Positions 29,571 to 40,404 of a DNA stretch of 64,000 nt are shown here, in pieces. The notes beneath the pieces are model-generated. The model was not told where the DNA came from, made no database searches, and saw only the letters and a list, made by a program, of their open reading frames with translations. Each line of letters starts with the position of its first letter. The first letter of the stretch is position 1. The stretch is from Cladopsammia gracilis (Eukaryota; Cnidaria; Anthozoa; Scleractinia; Dendrophylliidae). Made by a program: the position numbers and the translations under genes. The stretch is from the NCBI GenBank assembly GCA_022457155.1, contig JAJGOT010000037.1:1974001-2038000 (forward strand), in the 5' to 3' direction.

Positions 29571-32500
29571 TCAAATTTGACCACGAGAACACTTCAAAAC
29601 ATGTGTTTGCTTACGTGATTTGAGACTTCCGTCAGGGTTCGGGGACCATCCGGAGGCTTCCGTTTTCCCTTTCAGCCACGTGTGGACGTAGTCCTTGAAC
29701 AATCCGGTACGTCGTTGCGCGGGGGAAAGTGGTATACTTCGTGAATTTGGAGAAGCCGGTACCCCCTTTCCACGGCTTTGACGAGTTCGGGGGTGCACCA
29801 CGTCCATCGGATACTCTGTTGACTCACCGTATGTTCGCACACCCAGGTTCGCTCAGTCATCCGTTTGGGGATCTCTTCTTCCACGCATGCTCGACACAGG
29901 GGAAACGTGATTTTGCCATGGCAACGGTACGGTAGCACGGGATGAAACAACCCCTCGGGCGGTAACACGGTGCAGTCGGCGATGCCAAAGTATTGGGCGA
30001 TGTCTTTCACCGGTTGGGTAACGATGACGGGGTGTCCGATGGGGTACTCGTCGTACTTGTTGACTGTGGGGTACAGTGACGTCACATCCACGTACCGAAT
30101 TTCTTCCCCTTGCGTTTCGTCGATCTCGTCCCATAACCGCACAGCGTTGGTGCGGCCCCCGAAGAACGCATCGTGCGGGTTGAGCGAAGGGACGGTGAAC
30201 GGGCGCGACTCGAGAAAGGCGGCGACGTCGGCTCGTACACACAACGTTTTCCAACCGCATTCCCAGATGACTACCACGCGGTAGCCGCCGGCTTCCAATT
30301 GCCGCTGTTTTTGCCACAAACACCCGTGAAATTCGTACACGGTGCGGGGCATCTCGTTGAACCCGTCCACTTTATACCGACGACCCCCGACTTGAAGATT
30401 GCGTTCTCCCCCTTTGAACGCGTGCGCAATGACCCCTTGCGTTTGTTGGGAATTCTGCCATTCCAACAACTGGTAAGCTTTCAGGGATTGTCGCCCCTTT
30501 TTTCCACTCCATCCGTCGTTGTGTTCCAAGGCCAGGGTCTGGGGAGGCAAATGCTTTTTGCGGTAATACCGCATGCAGGCCGAGGCGATGGTCACGCACT
30601 TCTCTATGGGATTGAAATCGGCTTTGGCGGCAAATTCCCGTTGAAAAATTTCACAGCCGGCTTTGAGCACTTGCACATCCGATTGACAGTAGGCCACCAT
30701 TTCCTCGTGCAAATTGAACTCGAGATGTTGCACGGTCGGGTACCATTTGTCAAACTCTTTTCGCAGGCACGGTTTCATGCCCTCGGGGTCGTAATAGCGC
30801 GCCTCGGGCCAAGGCCCCACGTACTCTTAATGGGCCTCGGTGTTGAAGAAATGCAGAAAGAAGCCTTTCTTACTTTCCGTCAGATTAAACGTGGCGGCAA
30901 AGGCGGAGAGGGAAAAGGGGAGGAAACACAAACTGTCCTTGAACGTCAACCGTCCGACTTTCAGGCTCAAGATTTTGGACCCCACGCAAATTTGGTCCTT
31001 GACCTCGATGCGATGGTCGTAGAGGTACTGGAGGATGAACATCCCGTCGTAACCTTTGAAATTGTGAAAGATCACGATGACTTCCCGCGGTTCGCCCAGC
31101 ACCTCCGTTTTGGTCAGCAGCCAATCGTAAAATTGACCGGTGCAATCGCGACCGTAAAACACCAGGGCGGGCACGGTGTCGAGATGGTCTTCCCCTTTGG
31201 CTCAGATGAGGATGGGCACGTGTAATTGTCCGTCCTGCGTGCATTCGTATAATCCGCATACACGAACTAGGGCGGAAATTTGGGCCGAGTCTCCTCCTTC
31301 TCCTCGTTCTCGTCTTCCTCCCACTTGGGCTCGTTGGCGGTTAGGAAGTGGACGGCGTGGGCGGTGAGACGCGGGGCAGGTCTGGCGCTTTTGGCGGGAG
31401 GCGGTCCCGCTGCTTCCTCCTCCGGGTCTGGATCGTTGACCGGCTGGATGTAACATCGATGGGTGGTCACATCCGCAAAATCCTTGCAGGTCTTGCAAAA
31501 ATATTCCTCGCACTTGGAGGGACGTTGACGTTTGCGTCGATTATTCCACCAATCGAGGGATTTGCGGCAATCCTCGCACGTTTGGAGATTGGCACAGACG
31601 GAGTGTTGCGGGGTGTCGGCCCCTTGTCCGTTGGGAGAAAACACCCGGTGATTCTCGTAGCAACGGTCTCCGTAAAAGCAGCGTCGACAGTCCCGGCAGA
31701 GACGTTGCGTCGGTCGTGGGGGTTTGCTACCGCCCGGGAGGAGTGCCAGGTAATCGCGGCAGCCTTTTTGTTTGCAGGCCACGCAACGTCGTTTCACGCA
31801 GGGATGATTAGTAAAATCCTCGCTGTCGTACCCCTTATCGCACAAGTGGCAATAGTAACCGCGTCCGAGAATGGCGGGGATGGAGGTCAACCCGTAATAA
31901 TGATCGTCGTGTTTCAAGAGAAACAGGTAACGTTGGTCGGCGCGTTTCTCGCCTTTTCCAAAGATCACTTGGTAACTCATCTCGGCGCTTACTTTAATGT
32001 AATAGTCCGGCAACACGATTTGGAATTGATGGAGGGCACACAACCCGCAAGGCCCTTCGGGAACGCGAGCCAAAGCGTGCAAGGCTTTCGCCAATCGGGT
32101 TTGACCTCGTCCACCTTGTTTCAAGGATGCGTAGCCAAGCTCCGGCGTCCGTCGACACGGGGGAAGTTCGTCGACCCACACTTGCATGGTGACGAGGGCC
32201 CGAGCACAGCACAACTCGTCCCGATTTTTAATTTTGACGAGAGACCTTTTCTTTTGGAGAAAGGTTAGGAGCGGTACGTTGCCCGGGGTGGCTTCCTTTC
32301 GACGTCCGCTGCCCTGTCCGGGATCCTTTTTGAAACGATCGTCCGCTTTGAATTGTTCGTTGGAGTTTAATTTCTCCGCCATTTTTTGCAAGAGGAAGGT
32401 GACACTCTGTTCGCGCCATTCCCGCACCGGCACGTGAAACGATTGAAAGGCGTGCAGAAAGGTGGGATGTTGCATGGTAAACAACACGATATCCTCGTCG

Positions 32501-32782
32501 TCTAAACGTTCCTCCTCCAATTCGCGATCGATGGGCCCGACGCAACGCCTCTTCCACTTCGTAACCCACATCGTATTGGCGGGGATGTAAGATATCCGTG
32601 CGATGGTGGAGGGTGGCATCGAACACGCGACGTCGCAACCCAAATTTTTGCACACGTCGATCCGTGCCCGGGGTGAGTCTAAACTCGAAGAGGTGGCCCC
32701 GGTTGCTCTCTTCTGCGTCTTCCATATCCGCCAATAAGACGTCATCGTTCAATTCTTCGTGATCCTCCTCGCGGTCAGCCAT
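29571..32782 (-). pseudogene. Polinton-type protein-primed DNA polymerase B, multiply broken
   Basis: A family-B, protein-primed polymerase remnant of Polinton/Maverick (adintovirus-like) type. The likely start is the ATG at 32782 (acidic N-terminus). A central region carries KKRSLVKIKNRDELCCARAL and a Cys-rich block (YYCHLCDKGYDSEDF then many CX2C). Exonuclease motifs follow (HNFKGYDG near 31050; YCQSD near 30680), then a GGRTNA segment and polymerase motif A DVTSLYP near 30070-30100. The Exo I acidic pair is degenerate. Breaks: frameshifts near 32550, 31280 and 29730; in-frame stops at 31202 (TGA) and 30827 (TAA). The sequence ends near 29571, before motifs B and C, so no polymerase activity is possible. 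GC content is far above the surroundings. No Polinton TIRs, integrase or capsid genes are present. Confidence 0.85.
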
Positions 32783-32798
32783 TGAAGGGGAAAAAATA

Positions 32799-33020
32799 CT
32801 AGACAAAGTGGGCTCTGGCAAAATTGCCGTCCCGATCGGCGAGGTCGAACAGGGTTCTACAAGAACGGTAGAAATCGAGTTGCGTCGACTTGAACCGTGA
32901 ACGTTTAGCTTCGTCAAAATCCCCTACGAAAAGGGTGAAAGATTGTCCTCGATAGGTCCGCAATTGGTCTTCGGCTGTTTTTCCCCTGCGACGAGAGACG
33001 CGACAGTGAAAGCAATCCAT
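32799..33020 (-). CDS. Small basic ORF just upstream of the polymerase
   Basis: 73 residues from the ATG at 33020 to the stop at 32799, 16 bp ahead of the polymerase start, on the same strand and in the same GC-rich block. It begins with a CX2C pair (DCFHCR), then a basic stretch (RRRGKTAEDQ) and an aromatic-rich acidic/basic mix (FTLFVGDFDEAKRSRF). I do not recognise it. Its position suggests a small gene of the same element; an upstream in-frame ATG at 33077 is possible. It may be a chance ORF, since the region is GC-rich and stops are rarer. Confidence 0.4.
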   Translation of the reverse strand: MDCFHCRVSRRRGKTAEDQLRTYRGQSFTLFVGDFDEAKRSRFKSTQLDFYRSCRTLFDLADRDGNFARAHFV

Positions 33021-33197
33021 GAATGAAGCGAACAGTGGTGATGAGTGCCTTCTTTTATGGAAAAATGGATGGGTCAATCGTTGAACGACTGGGTAAAGTG
33101 ACGCGATCCTAATTGCAGAATTTGTGTAAAAATGTCTCCCAAGAGCTTTCCACTATGAAGCCACAAATGTGTTGTTTGTGTTTGTGTAAGTGTGGTT

Positions 33198-33268
33198 GTC
33201 TCAGTGGCCTAGTGGTAACGCATCTGTCCGGTCATCAAGAGGCCCGGGTTCAACTCCCGGCTGAGGCA
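33198..33268 (+). tRNA. tRNA-like unit (pseudogene or SINE head)
   Basis: A 7-bp acceptor stem GTCTCAG/CTGAGGC, an exact A box TGGCCTAGTGG, a B box GGTTCAACTCC (one mismatch) and a perfect CCGGG/CCCGG T stem. TTTTT follows at 33270, a polymerase III terminator. The anticodon stem pairs at only three of five positions, so I treat it as a tRNA pseudogene or the head of a tRNA-derived SINE, with no reliable anticodon. Confidence 0.6.
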
Positions 33269-33316
33269 CTTTTTCACTCATAATCTTTGTTGTGAAAAAT
33301 TCTGTTCTCACTTTAA

Positions 33317-33318
<2 letters not shown>

Positions 33319-33402
<84 letters not shown>
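33319..33402. repeat. (TA)n microsatellite
   Basis: About 42 TA units immediately left of the PLE inverted terminus. Confidence 0.95.
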
Positions 33403-33405
<3 letters not shown>

Positions 33406-33457
33406 CGAAAATGTGAGGGTCAAGAGTCCATCTCCAATGGGGCTTTGCTGGTTTATT

Positions 33458-33500
33458 CGCTCAACGTTTCGACCATAATGGTCTTCATCAGGAGCATCTG
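33458..33500 (-). ncRNA. Hammerhead ribozyme of dimeric PLE type
   Basis: Minus strand: stem I strand ATGCTC, core CTGATGA, stem II GACCA-TTA-TGGTC, core GAAA, then CGTT and stem I partner GAGCG. GCUC/GAGC pair perfectly, and the palindromic ACGU can form stem III between two molecules. All core positions are present except one extra A before stem II. Hammerheads are known in PLE terminal repeats; this lies in the inverted terminus next to PLE copy 2. Confidence 0.65.
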
Positions 33501-33529
33501 AGGTATATTGTATTATGTATTATATTATG

Positions 33530-33533
<4 letters not shown>

Positions 33534-33592
<59 letters not shown>
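33534..33592. repeat. (TA)n microsatellite
   Basis: About 29 TA units, preceded by TATTATGTAT repeats. Confidence 0.95.
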
Positions 33593-33593
<1 letters not shown>

Positions 33594-33731
33594 AGGATAA
33601 TCTTTGTATTGTGTGTCGAGAGGGCTCGATACCATCGGTAGAGCGAATATAAAGAGAATAAGTGGACACGGTTAAACTTTTGACTTCGGTTTTCCAAAAT
33701 CTATAAATGTTTTCCAAAATCTAGCAATCTC

Positions 33732-34279
33732 CATAAGATTTTTAATCGGAACACTGTGAAAATTTCGTACAGCTGCATGCCAAACGTGAAAACAATCATC
33801 GAAGGAAACAACAAGAAACTATTACGAATAAGTGAAGTCCCTGAAACCGAGAGGAAATGCAGTTGTCCGAAGAACACAACATGCCCCCTAGACGGAGAGT
33901 GACTGGCAAAAGACATCGTATACTGTGCGAAAGTGACCTCCGGCGATACAGTGCAGACGTACGTTGGACTGACTGCTACAAGCTTCAAATCCAGATACGC
34001 CAACCACAAAACCTCATTCAAGACGGAATCAAAGCGTAACGCAACTGAGCTAAGTAAACACATCTGGCACTTGAAAGACAACAATTTAGATTATGCAATT
34101 AAGTGGAGCATTTTATGCCGTGCTCCCAATATTCGAATACGACGAAGCGATGTAATCTGTGTATAGCTGAAAAGTTTTTCATTTTGTGCAAACCGGAAAC
34201 CGCAACCTTGAACAAACGAAACGAATTAATCAGTAAATGTATACATAAAGATAAATTTCTGCTGAAAAACGTGATGTGA
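33732..34279 (+). pseudogene. PLE RT C-terminus and GIY-YIG endonuclease, broken
   Basis: In frame from 33732: KISYSCMPNVKTII, then a Cys cluster (KCSCPKNTTCPLDGE), the linker typical of PLEs before the nuclease. A TGA at 33900 stands where the family usually has a cysteine. The same frame resumes with YVGLTATSFKSRYANHKTSF and NATELSKHIWHLKDNN, the GIY-YIG core (YVG variant with the catalytic arginine). A frameshift at 34120-34148 breaks it. The downstream frame then reads [20 protein letters not shown] and [12 protein letters not shown] to the natural stop at 34277. This PLE lineage differs from the CHKQYIG type at 24.7 and 51.9 kb. One stop and one frameshift over 180 codons suggest moderate age. 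Confidence 0.85.
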
Positions 34280-34330
34280 CATTGTCTAGACATGAACGTT
34301 ATCCCCATGGAGATATGATGCTTTTTATAC

Positions 34331-34464
34331 TGTAGTTCACTTTGGTCTTGCAATGAGGAGTGCAGGTTCGCCCTGTACGAAACAGACCTGTGTACTACAC
34401 TGTGTAGTTCACTTTTGGTCTTGCAATGAGGAGTGCAGGTTCGCCCTGTACGAAACAGACCTGT
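34331..34464 (+). repeat. Two 72-bp tandem units with UUCG-capped hairpins
   Basis: TGTAGTTCACTTTTGGTCTTG then CAATGAGGAG and the hairpin GTGCAGG-TTCGC-CCTGTAC then GAAACAGACCTGT occurs twice. The GAAAC after the hairpin and UGAG before it resemble a degraded hammerhead, but the CUG of the core is missing. It sits between the PLE stop codon and the inverted terminus. Confidence 0.7.
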
Positions 34465-34515
34465 ATGCATTAAACCGAAGTCAAAAGTTTAACCGTGTCC
34501 ACTTATTCTCTTTAT

Positions 34516-35294
34516 ATATATATATATAATTTTGGTCACATCAACAGAAAATTTACTTTGAATTTATACAGTACTCTAAAATTGTCATGAAGAAAACAAA
34601 CTGTCAAAAGTAGTCCTATTATTCAATAGATACTTGCAAAAATAATCATGGCTTTTATTAAATTGTTTGTTCAATCCACTGCACTTAGCTGAACTGGACA
34701 TTTGAGTGGAGGTTTGATAACTTCAGAGTGCCCATGCATGCAAGCTGTTTGAAAGCTTTCATTGTCATCCATGTGGTTTAGCTATAACAAACCAAAACAT
34801 TTCGTTTAATTTGTATTCTCTCCCCGTCAATCCAGCACATATAAAGTTTCTAAATTAAGATCATATATGTTCATGTATTATGAAAACAGGAGACAAATCT
34901 CAATGTAGCTAAGGTACATGTACATATGATACCTCGAGTAGAAATGAATATATAAGCTTGTGGAGATCTTTCAAATTGTTAAGATTTAAATGTTGCAGTT
35001 ACATGTAGTTTTGGTCTATTTTGGTGAGACTGTTATTTGTGTTAAATATAAAATTGGGAAGGACTGTGTGTCAAACGACTAAAGCTTAAGACTAATATAG
35101 AAATGCATCGATGTTCATTTAAAACCCTTTCAAACAGTCAAGAGATCTAAGTAGTCTAAGCCAAAGCTTAATTGTATTATGTAAGCTGCATGACTGTGTT
35201 TATAGCTTCAGCAAAGATTCATTATTTTACTTACCTAGCTTTAGAAAGAAGATTGTCCATATTTTTGCGGCTTAGGTTCACTTTCCTTCCGGCA
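34516..35294. other. No gene recognised
   Basis: AT-rich, no motif-bearing ORF. Confidence 0.5.
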
Positions 35295-35400
35295 TTTGAA
35301 AAATTCAAAGGGCTCTTAAAGCCATCTCGTTAATGTGTTAGAACGTGAGGTTAAAAAAGAAGAATCTTGATAGTGAATATGGTAAAGATGGCGTTGTAGA
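35295..35400 (-). repeat. Inverted fragment of repeat family C
   Basis: The reverse complement of the right end of 19350-19870, including CTTAAAGCCATCTCGTTAAT. Confidence 0.65.
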
Positions 35401-36073
35401 ATCAGACATTATGTAGAAAATGCGAGGCGCAACTGGATATGGTTCTTGGCAGGATAGAGAAGATTGAGAGAATTAAGTTTGAAAATTCGTGTTGGTGCAA
35501 GTCAATAAAAGTTATGAGTAACAAAGAATCACGAGTGTGAATGTAAATAATTTTGATGTTAGTGAAGTGAAAGTGAAAGACTTTTTCCGCCTTGCTAGCT
35601 AATTGACGATGAAAATGTGTTGTTGGGTCAATTTGCACAATGCATTTTCAGTTATTCATTGTCTATTTTCGGTTGGGATATTTGACAATAGAAAAGACTT
35701 ACTAAATCAAATACAATGGGTTGCCGCAATTTCAAAACAATTAAAAGCCCACAAAACTATCAAGTGATCGATAATACGTCACGTGCAGTGACTTTACAGG
35801 AGCACCCAACGAACAATCTTTGGTAAAATGTATTATTTTACTCAAATAAATTAAAATAAATGATATAAAAGCATTTCCAGGTGTTCGTCTACGTTGCTGG
35901 GAAAAATATATCTGTTCCTTTTTCCCAGCATAACACATAGGGAAATTCCCAGCCAGCTGGATAAAAAGATGTCTGTTTCCCAGACAGCAGTTAAAATATG
36001 AATAAATGAAAAAAATAATAATAATAAGTTACCAAAAGGGGCTTGGGAACTAATGAAACATTAATGGAAACTA
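35401..36073. other. No gene recognised
   Basis: AT-rich flank of the large CACTA-like element. Confidence 0.5.
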
Positions 36074-36879
36074 TTTCACTGGAAAATTTGGACCATTTAC
36101 AGACTTGATAAAATGTCTATAAATCTTGAATTTACAGACTTGGTACTTTCACCCGTTAAAAACAAAATATCTGTAAATTCTTTTGACAGACATATTATAT
36201 AGTTTTGTTGTCTTGTTCTTTATAAAATGTTTGTAAAATGTTTATAAATTCTAGGAGCTGTAATGAGAGGAAAGACTTACAATTTACAGACTTCATAAAA
36301 TCTGTCAACAATGTTTGTAAATCTACTATTTACAAAGATTTTATAATGCCTAGCTTCTGATATAAAATGTCTGTAAATGGCACTACGTAATTTTAATTTT
36401 AATTCAGTTACCAAATCTCCGTAAATTAAAGTGGTCCCCAAGCGGAACATCTAATGACAAACAGAGAATTATAAAATCTCTTTAAATTGATACAACCAGA
36501 AATAATCTACATCCAGTGTTCACTCACATAATCTAAGAAATTCAAAATACAACCTTTTGGTTCCTAGACCGAGTACTGAAGCAGGCAAACGAAGTTTTCA
36601 ATATCGCGGTTCTGTTCTCTGAAACAAATTGCCTTTGAGTGCTAAGATGTAGCCCACTCTTAGCTCTTGTAAATCATGCATTTACTTTCTATCAGATTTA
36701 ATGACAGATAAAGGATATTTTTGTAGTTTTTAGTATAATCCCGTATAAATCATGAATTTAGTTACTAGATAATTTAATTTAGTTAAGTAATTAATCTATT
36801 GTTGTTTAAAGCTCGACAAAAGGGCATGTAATTGACACCGCGTACGATAAATAAAGTTTACCTACCAAACGGAGCATTA

Positions 36880-37220
36880 TAAAATATCTGTAAATTGACG
36901 CAACAGGGGATTATAAAATCTCTGTAAATTGACACAAACGGGGCATTATAAAATGTCTGTAAATTGACACAAACGGGGCATTATAAAATCTCTGTAAATT
37001 GACACAAACGGGTCATTGTAAAATGTCTGTAAATTGACACAAACGGGGCATTATAAAATGTCTGTAAATTGACACAAACGGGGCATTATAAAATGTCTGT
37101 AAATTGACACAAACGGGGCATTATAAAATGTCTGTAAATTGACACAAACGGGGCATTATAAAATGTCTGTAAACTGACACAAACGGGGCATTATAAAATC
37201 TCTGTAAAACGACAAAAACG
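36880..37220 (+). repeat. 35-bp satellite, about ten copies
   Basis: The unit is GTCTGTAAATTGACACAAAC then GGGGCATTATAAAAT, with few differences. It contains the TCTGTAAAT subterminal word of the enclosing CACTA-like element and looks like a local expansion of it. Confidence 0.9.
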
Positions 37221-37223
37221 GGG

Positions 37224-37622
37224 CACTTTTACTCAAACACTGACGATTAAAAACTTACTCACCGCAGTGAGTAAGTGTTTCTCACTCAAATTCAAGACAT
37301 GAGTTAATTCTTAAAGTGAGTTGAAACAACTCTTTATTTTGAGTGAACTTATTCACTCAAAATACTCGATATTTTGAGTTAGTCTACTTAAAATCTGACT
37401 TAAATATTTAATCCAACACAGTGAGTTGAAACAACACCTTATTTTTGCTCTTATTTTTGAGAAAATCAAGTGGAGTCACTTTTACTCAAACATACGATTA
37501 AAAAATACTTACTCACCGCAAGGAGTAAGTGTTTCTCACTCAAATTCAGACATGAGTTAATTCTTAAAGTGAGTTGAAACAACTCTTTCTTTTGAGTGAA
37601 CTTAGTGTAACAGTCCGATATC
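37224..37622 (+). repeat. Duplicated GAGTGA-rich block
   Basis: ACTTTTACTCAAACA, then TACTCACCGCA and AGTAAGTGTTTCTCACTCAA, occurs at 37226 and again at about 37477. Each copy is followed by ATGAGTTAATTCTTAAAGTG and TGAGTTGAAACAACTCTTT. Many internal CACTCA/TGAGTG words make it self-complementary. Confidence 0.7.
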
Positions 37623-37877
37623 TACTCAAATGTGAGCAAAAGCACACTCATAAGAGATTGCCGCTTCGCGCCGGCGAGAGCGGGAAAAAAAACGTATCAT
37701 TGAAAGAAAAAACTATATTTTAAAATACAAGACACAGCTTAGTTCAACGGCGGTATTACTATTCTATAGGATATATGTCTCATGTACCATTTGGATCACA
37801 AATCTTTACTTCACATGTCAATAAAAAAAGTTAAAACCAGTGAGGAACACTGTACAGCTGACACACTGAGCATTTTA

Positions 37878-38415
37878 ATAGCGGAGCACTCGCCGGGCCG
37901 AAGGCCCGGCTGCGCAGCTCCATACTCATAGAACCAGAGAACCAAAGAACCCATGGCCGTCATTTTTCATGGTCATGGCTAGCGGAATGTTTCGCGGGCG
38001 CGTTGCGTGCTCGCCGTCGCGTAGGGCTAACTCGCAGGCGCGTATACCGTCGTAAAACATGCGCTGCATTGTAAAACATACATACCGTCGTAAAACATCA
38101 CGCGCCACACAACATTCGGGATCTTTGCAATTTCACGTCACCTGGGAAAACACTGCTGTGCTTAGCGGAGAAAACCGTTTTAATTAAAGTCGTTATTCTC
38201 TGCATTTTTTCGCGGTTTGCTACTCAAGACGGATACTATTTAAAGGATACTGAGAAGCCGCTATAGTGGAAATAGAAGAGCTTTCAGAGATAAAATCTTG
38301 CTTCGAGGAGGGGAGCAATGCGGGAAGATGTTTGTCACTTCGGGTTTCAGAACTGGAGAAGCGGCGATTTAACAATTTCCAAGCAGTGGAGGGACTTAAA
38401 GGTAAAACAAAATAC
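37878..38415 (+). repeat. Dispersed repeat family A, copy 2
   Basis: The second copy of 717-1262, nested in the CACTA-like element and diverged by small indels. Confidence 0.7.
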
Positions 38416-39013
38416 ATTTTTCGATGAGAATTTATGTTGATATCAATCTGTGATTGACTTTTTCTTTGTGTTCTCGCTAGTTTTTGAGAATTGTTTATTA
38501 CACGCGCTCAATTAAATTCAGTTCTTTTGATTTCTTTCATCGGAGAAATCTCGGCCTCGATGAGCTCTTAATGGTTCGCGTTTTGCTTTTAAACATAAAC
38601 TTATGGAGATTTGAATAAAATTTTCGAAAGAAGATTGTGTTGTCCATTTTTTTGTGTTTGTTCATTTATTACATAGGTTAAAAAGCGATTTTATGTAAAC
38701 AAAACAAGACTTGGATTTTATAGTTCTAAACTTCACTCGCGTGGTCTTATGCAAATATATTTGTGTATTTTTTGCAATTTTGATTTCCAAATTAGTTTCT
38801 CGGACAATTTTTTGATAAGCAGCAGGTGTATTTTATTTGGAAATTAGTCGTACTAGTTATTCTAGGGGGAGAAAAAGTTGTTTTTGTGAACTTTTGTACG
38901 GTCTAAATGTACTGTGCAAACGGTCGCGTAAGTCTGTTTTTGAGAATTACTAAAATTAAAAGATAGTCTGGTCGTCAATTTTATTCTGTGCTTACGGCGA
39001 CCTTTCACCTCAT
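38416..39013. other. No gene recognised
   Basis: AT-rich interior of the CACTA-like element. Confidence 0.5.
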
Positions 39014-39017
39014 TTAA

Positions 39018-40400
39018 GGACGTTCGCGCCAAATGTTTATGCGCATCCTTACTGCAAACGCAATTCATGTCGTAACGTCATGCACGAGCGCGCGCGCAAA
39101 GGAAAAAATCTATTCACATGAAGGGATGGCAGCCGTTGCGTTAACTTTGCTTTGATTTAACTCGCTTGGATGGTCGGTGACCCCTATTTTTTTCTTCATA
39201 TATCACCTTCTTTACCGATTATCTACAGTTTGTGAAAAAAGGAAAAAAATCTGTCTTGTAGAAGTGTGATTTTTTTTTTCATCTTTTTATCCACGCGACG
39301 TCGAATTGCACTCAGACATATCTCAGCTATATGTTGTTTTCGAATGCCCTCTTTAAGGTTACAGTGTACCTTCGAGGGTGTCTCCAGTATAACAGCTCTA
39401 GCGTCTTGAGATTACGCTTAATATACCTAAACCCAGATATCAAATTAAAGGTTATAGAGCTGGCTATATAAATATGGAAACCATTTGGTAATAAAATGAA
39501 TTGTCGAATTTTTTACGACGTCTGAATTCGAACGTCCGAATCCGCTTTAAAACGCTATAACTCAAAGCGATTATTGTATTTTGCTAATTTGATTTGTTCT
39601 CGGGTTTCCCGACACGAAGCGCTAAAAAACGTGTCGGCGATTTCCCATATTCAATTGCAGTGAAAAGTTACAGAATATTTTCGAAAAAGGGAGAAAAAAA
39701 TTGGAATGATCACACGGAAATGGCTCTTGACGAAAATTTTTCGGAAAATAATTAATAAGAAATTCGCCGAACGTTTTTCTTGATTATATGTTAGCCTAGC
39801 TTCTGTCCAAATTTGAGGAAAATCGAACAAATTCCCTTTGAGTTGTAGCTCTTTAAAGTGTCCCCAACAAGCGAAAAATTAACTTTGAGAAAACAGCGCT
39901 TAAAAAAAAAAACATATCGCTTCATAAACAAACTCCGCCCAAAAAAGTTATATCGTCATTTCTCCGGCAATTTTCACTATTTTTGGATAATTTTTTGTTT
40001 TGGATGAAAGTTCATTCTGTAAACTTTATTTTGACGCCAAAAAAATTTCAATAAATTTTCGATCTGAAGGTACACTGTAACCTTAAAGGGTTAACTAATT
40101 TATAGGTTGAAAACAGTTCGAATTATTTACGAATCAGGCCCACTTTGATAACATTTGAATATAACAGTTTCTCCCCAGCGATTCATCTTTGATATGGTTT
40201 AACCAAAAGCCATGGACACCATGTCATGTTACGAGGACTAACTTTTCAAAAACAAGGTATATTTCTACACACTATATCTCTTAAATCAATTCGGTGACCC
40301 CTAATTTTTTTTTGCATTTCTGACATCAGTAACTCATTATCAGACCGTAGCATAAGTTTGAAAAAAATCTGTCTTGTAGAAGATTTTCGCGCGAACGTCC
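39018..40400. mobile_element. TTAA-type element, GGACGTTCGCGC ends, copy 2
   Basis: The ends are GGACGTTCGCGC and GCGCGAACGTCC with TTAA at 39014-39017 and 40401-40404. The right end (inverted) matches the left end of the 21323-21859 copy (TAATGAGTTA, then GTCAGAAATG and GGGGTCACCGA). It contains a second TTAA element. No transposase ORF. Confidence 0.8.
39357..40082. mobile_element. 726-bp TTAA MITE nested in another TTAA element
   Basis: GGTTACAGTGTACCTTC at the left mirrors GAAGGTACACTGTAACC at the right. TTAA flanks both ends (39353-39356 and 40083-40086). No coding region. Confidence 0.8.
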
Positions 40401-40404
40401 TTAA

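Larger units (their letters stand above)
33648..34515 (+). mobile_element. Penelope-like element copy 2 with inverted ends
   Basis: TAAAGAGAATAAGTGGACAC then GGTTAAACTTTTGACTTCGG at 33650-33691 is repeated inverted at 34467-34515. The body encodes the C-terminal end of a PLE protein on the plus strand, then two hairpin-rich tandem units. The RT is absent (5' truncation). Confidence 0.75.

Noticed and set aside
30173..32268. Long plus-strand ORFs (350 and 306 residues) opposite the polymerase
   Set aside because: Antisense shadows of the GC-rich polymerase coding strand; no recognisable domains.
33488..33717. ORFs with IYIYIY tracts (also 16539-16745 and 58265-58555)
   Set aside because: Translations of (TA)n microsatellites.
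36880..37220. CRISPR-like array of 35-bp repeats
   Set aside because: A head-to-tail satellite without spacers, made of the CACTA-like subterminal word.
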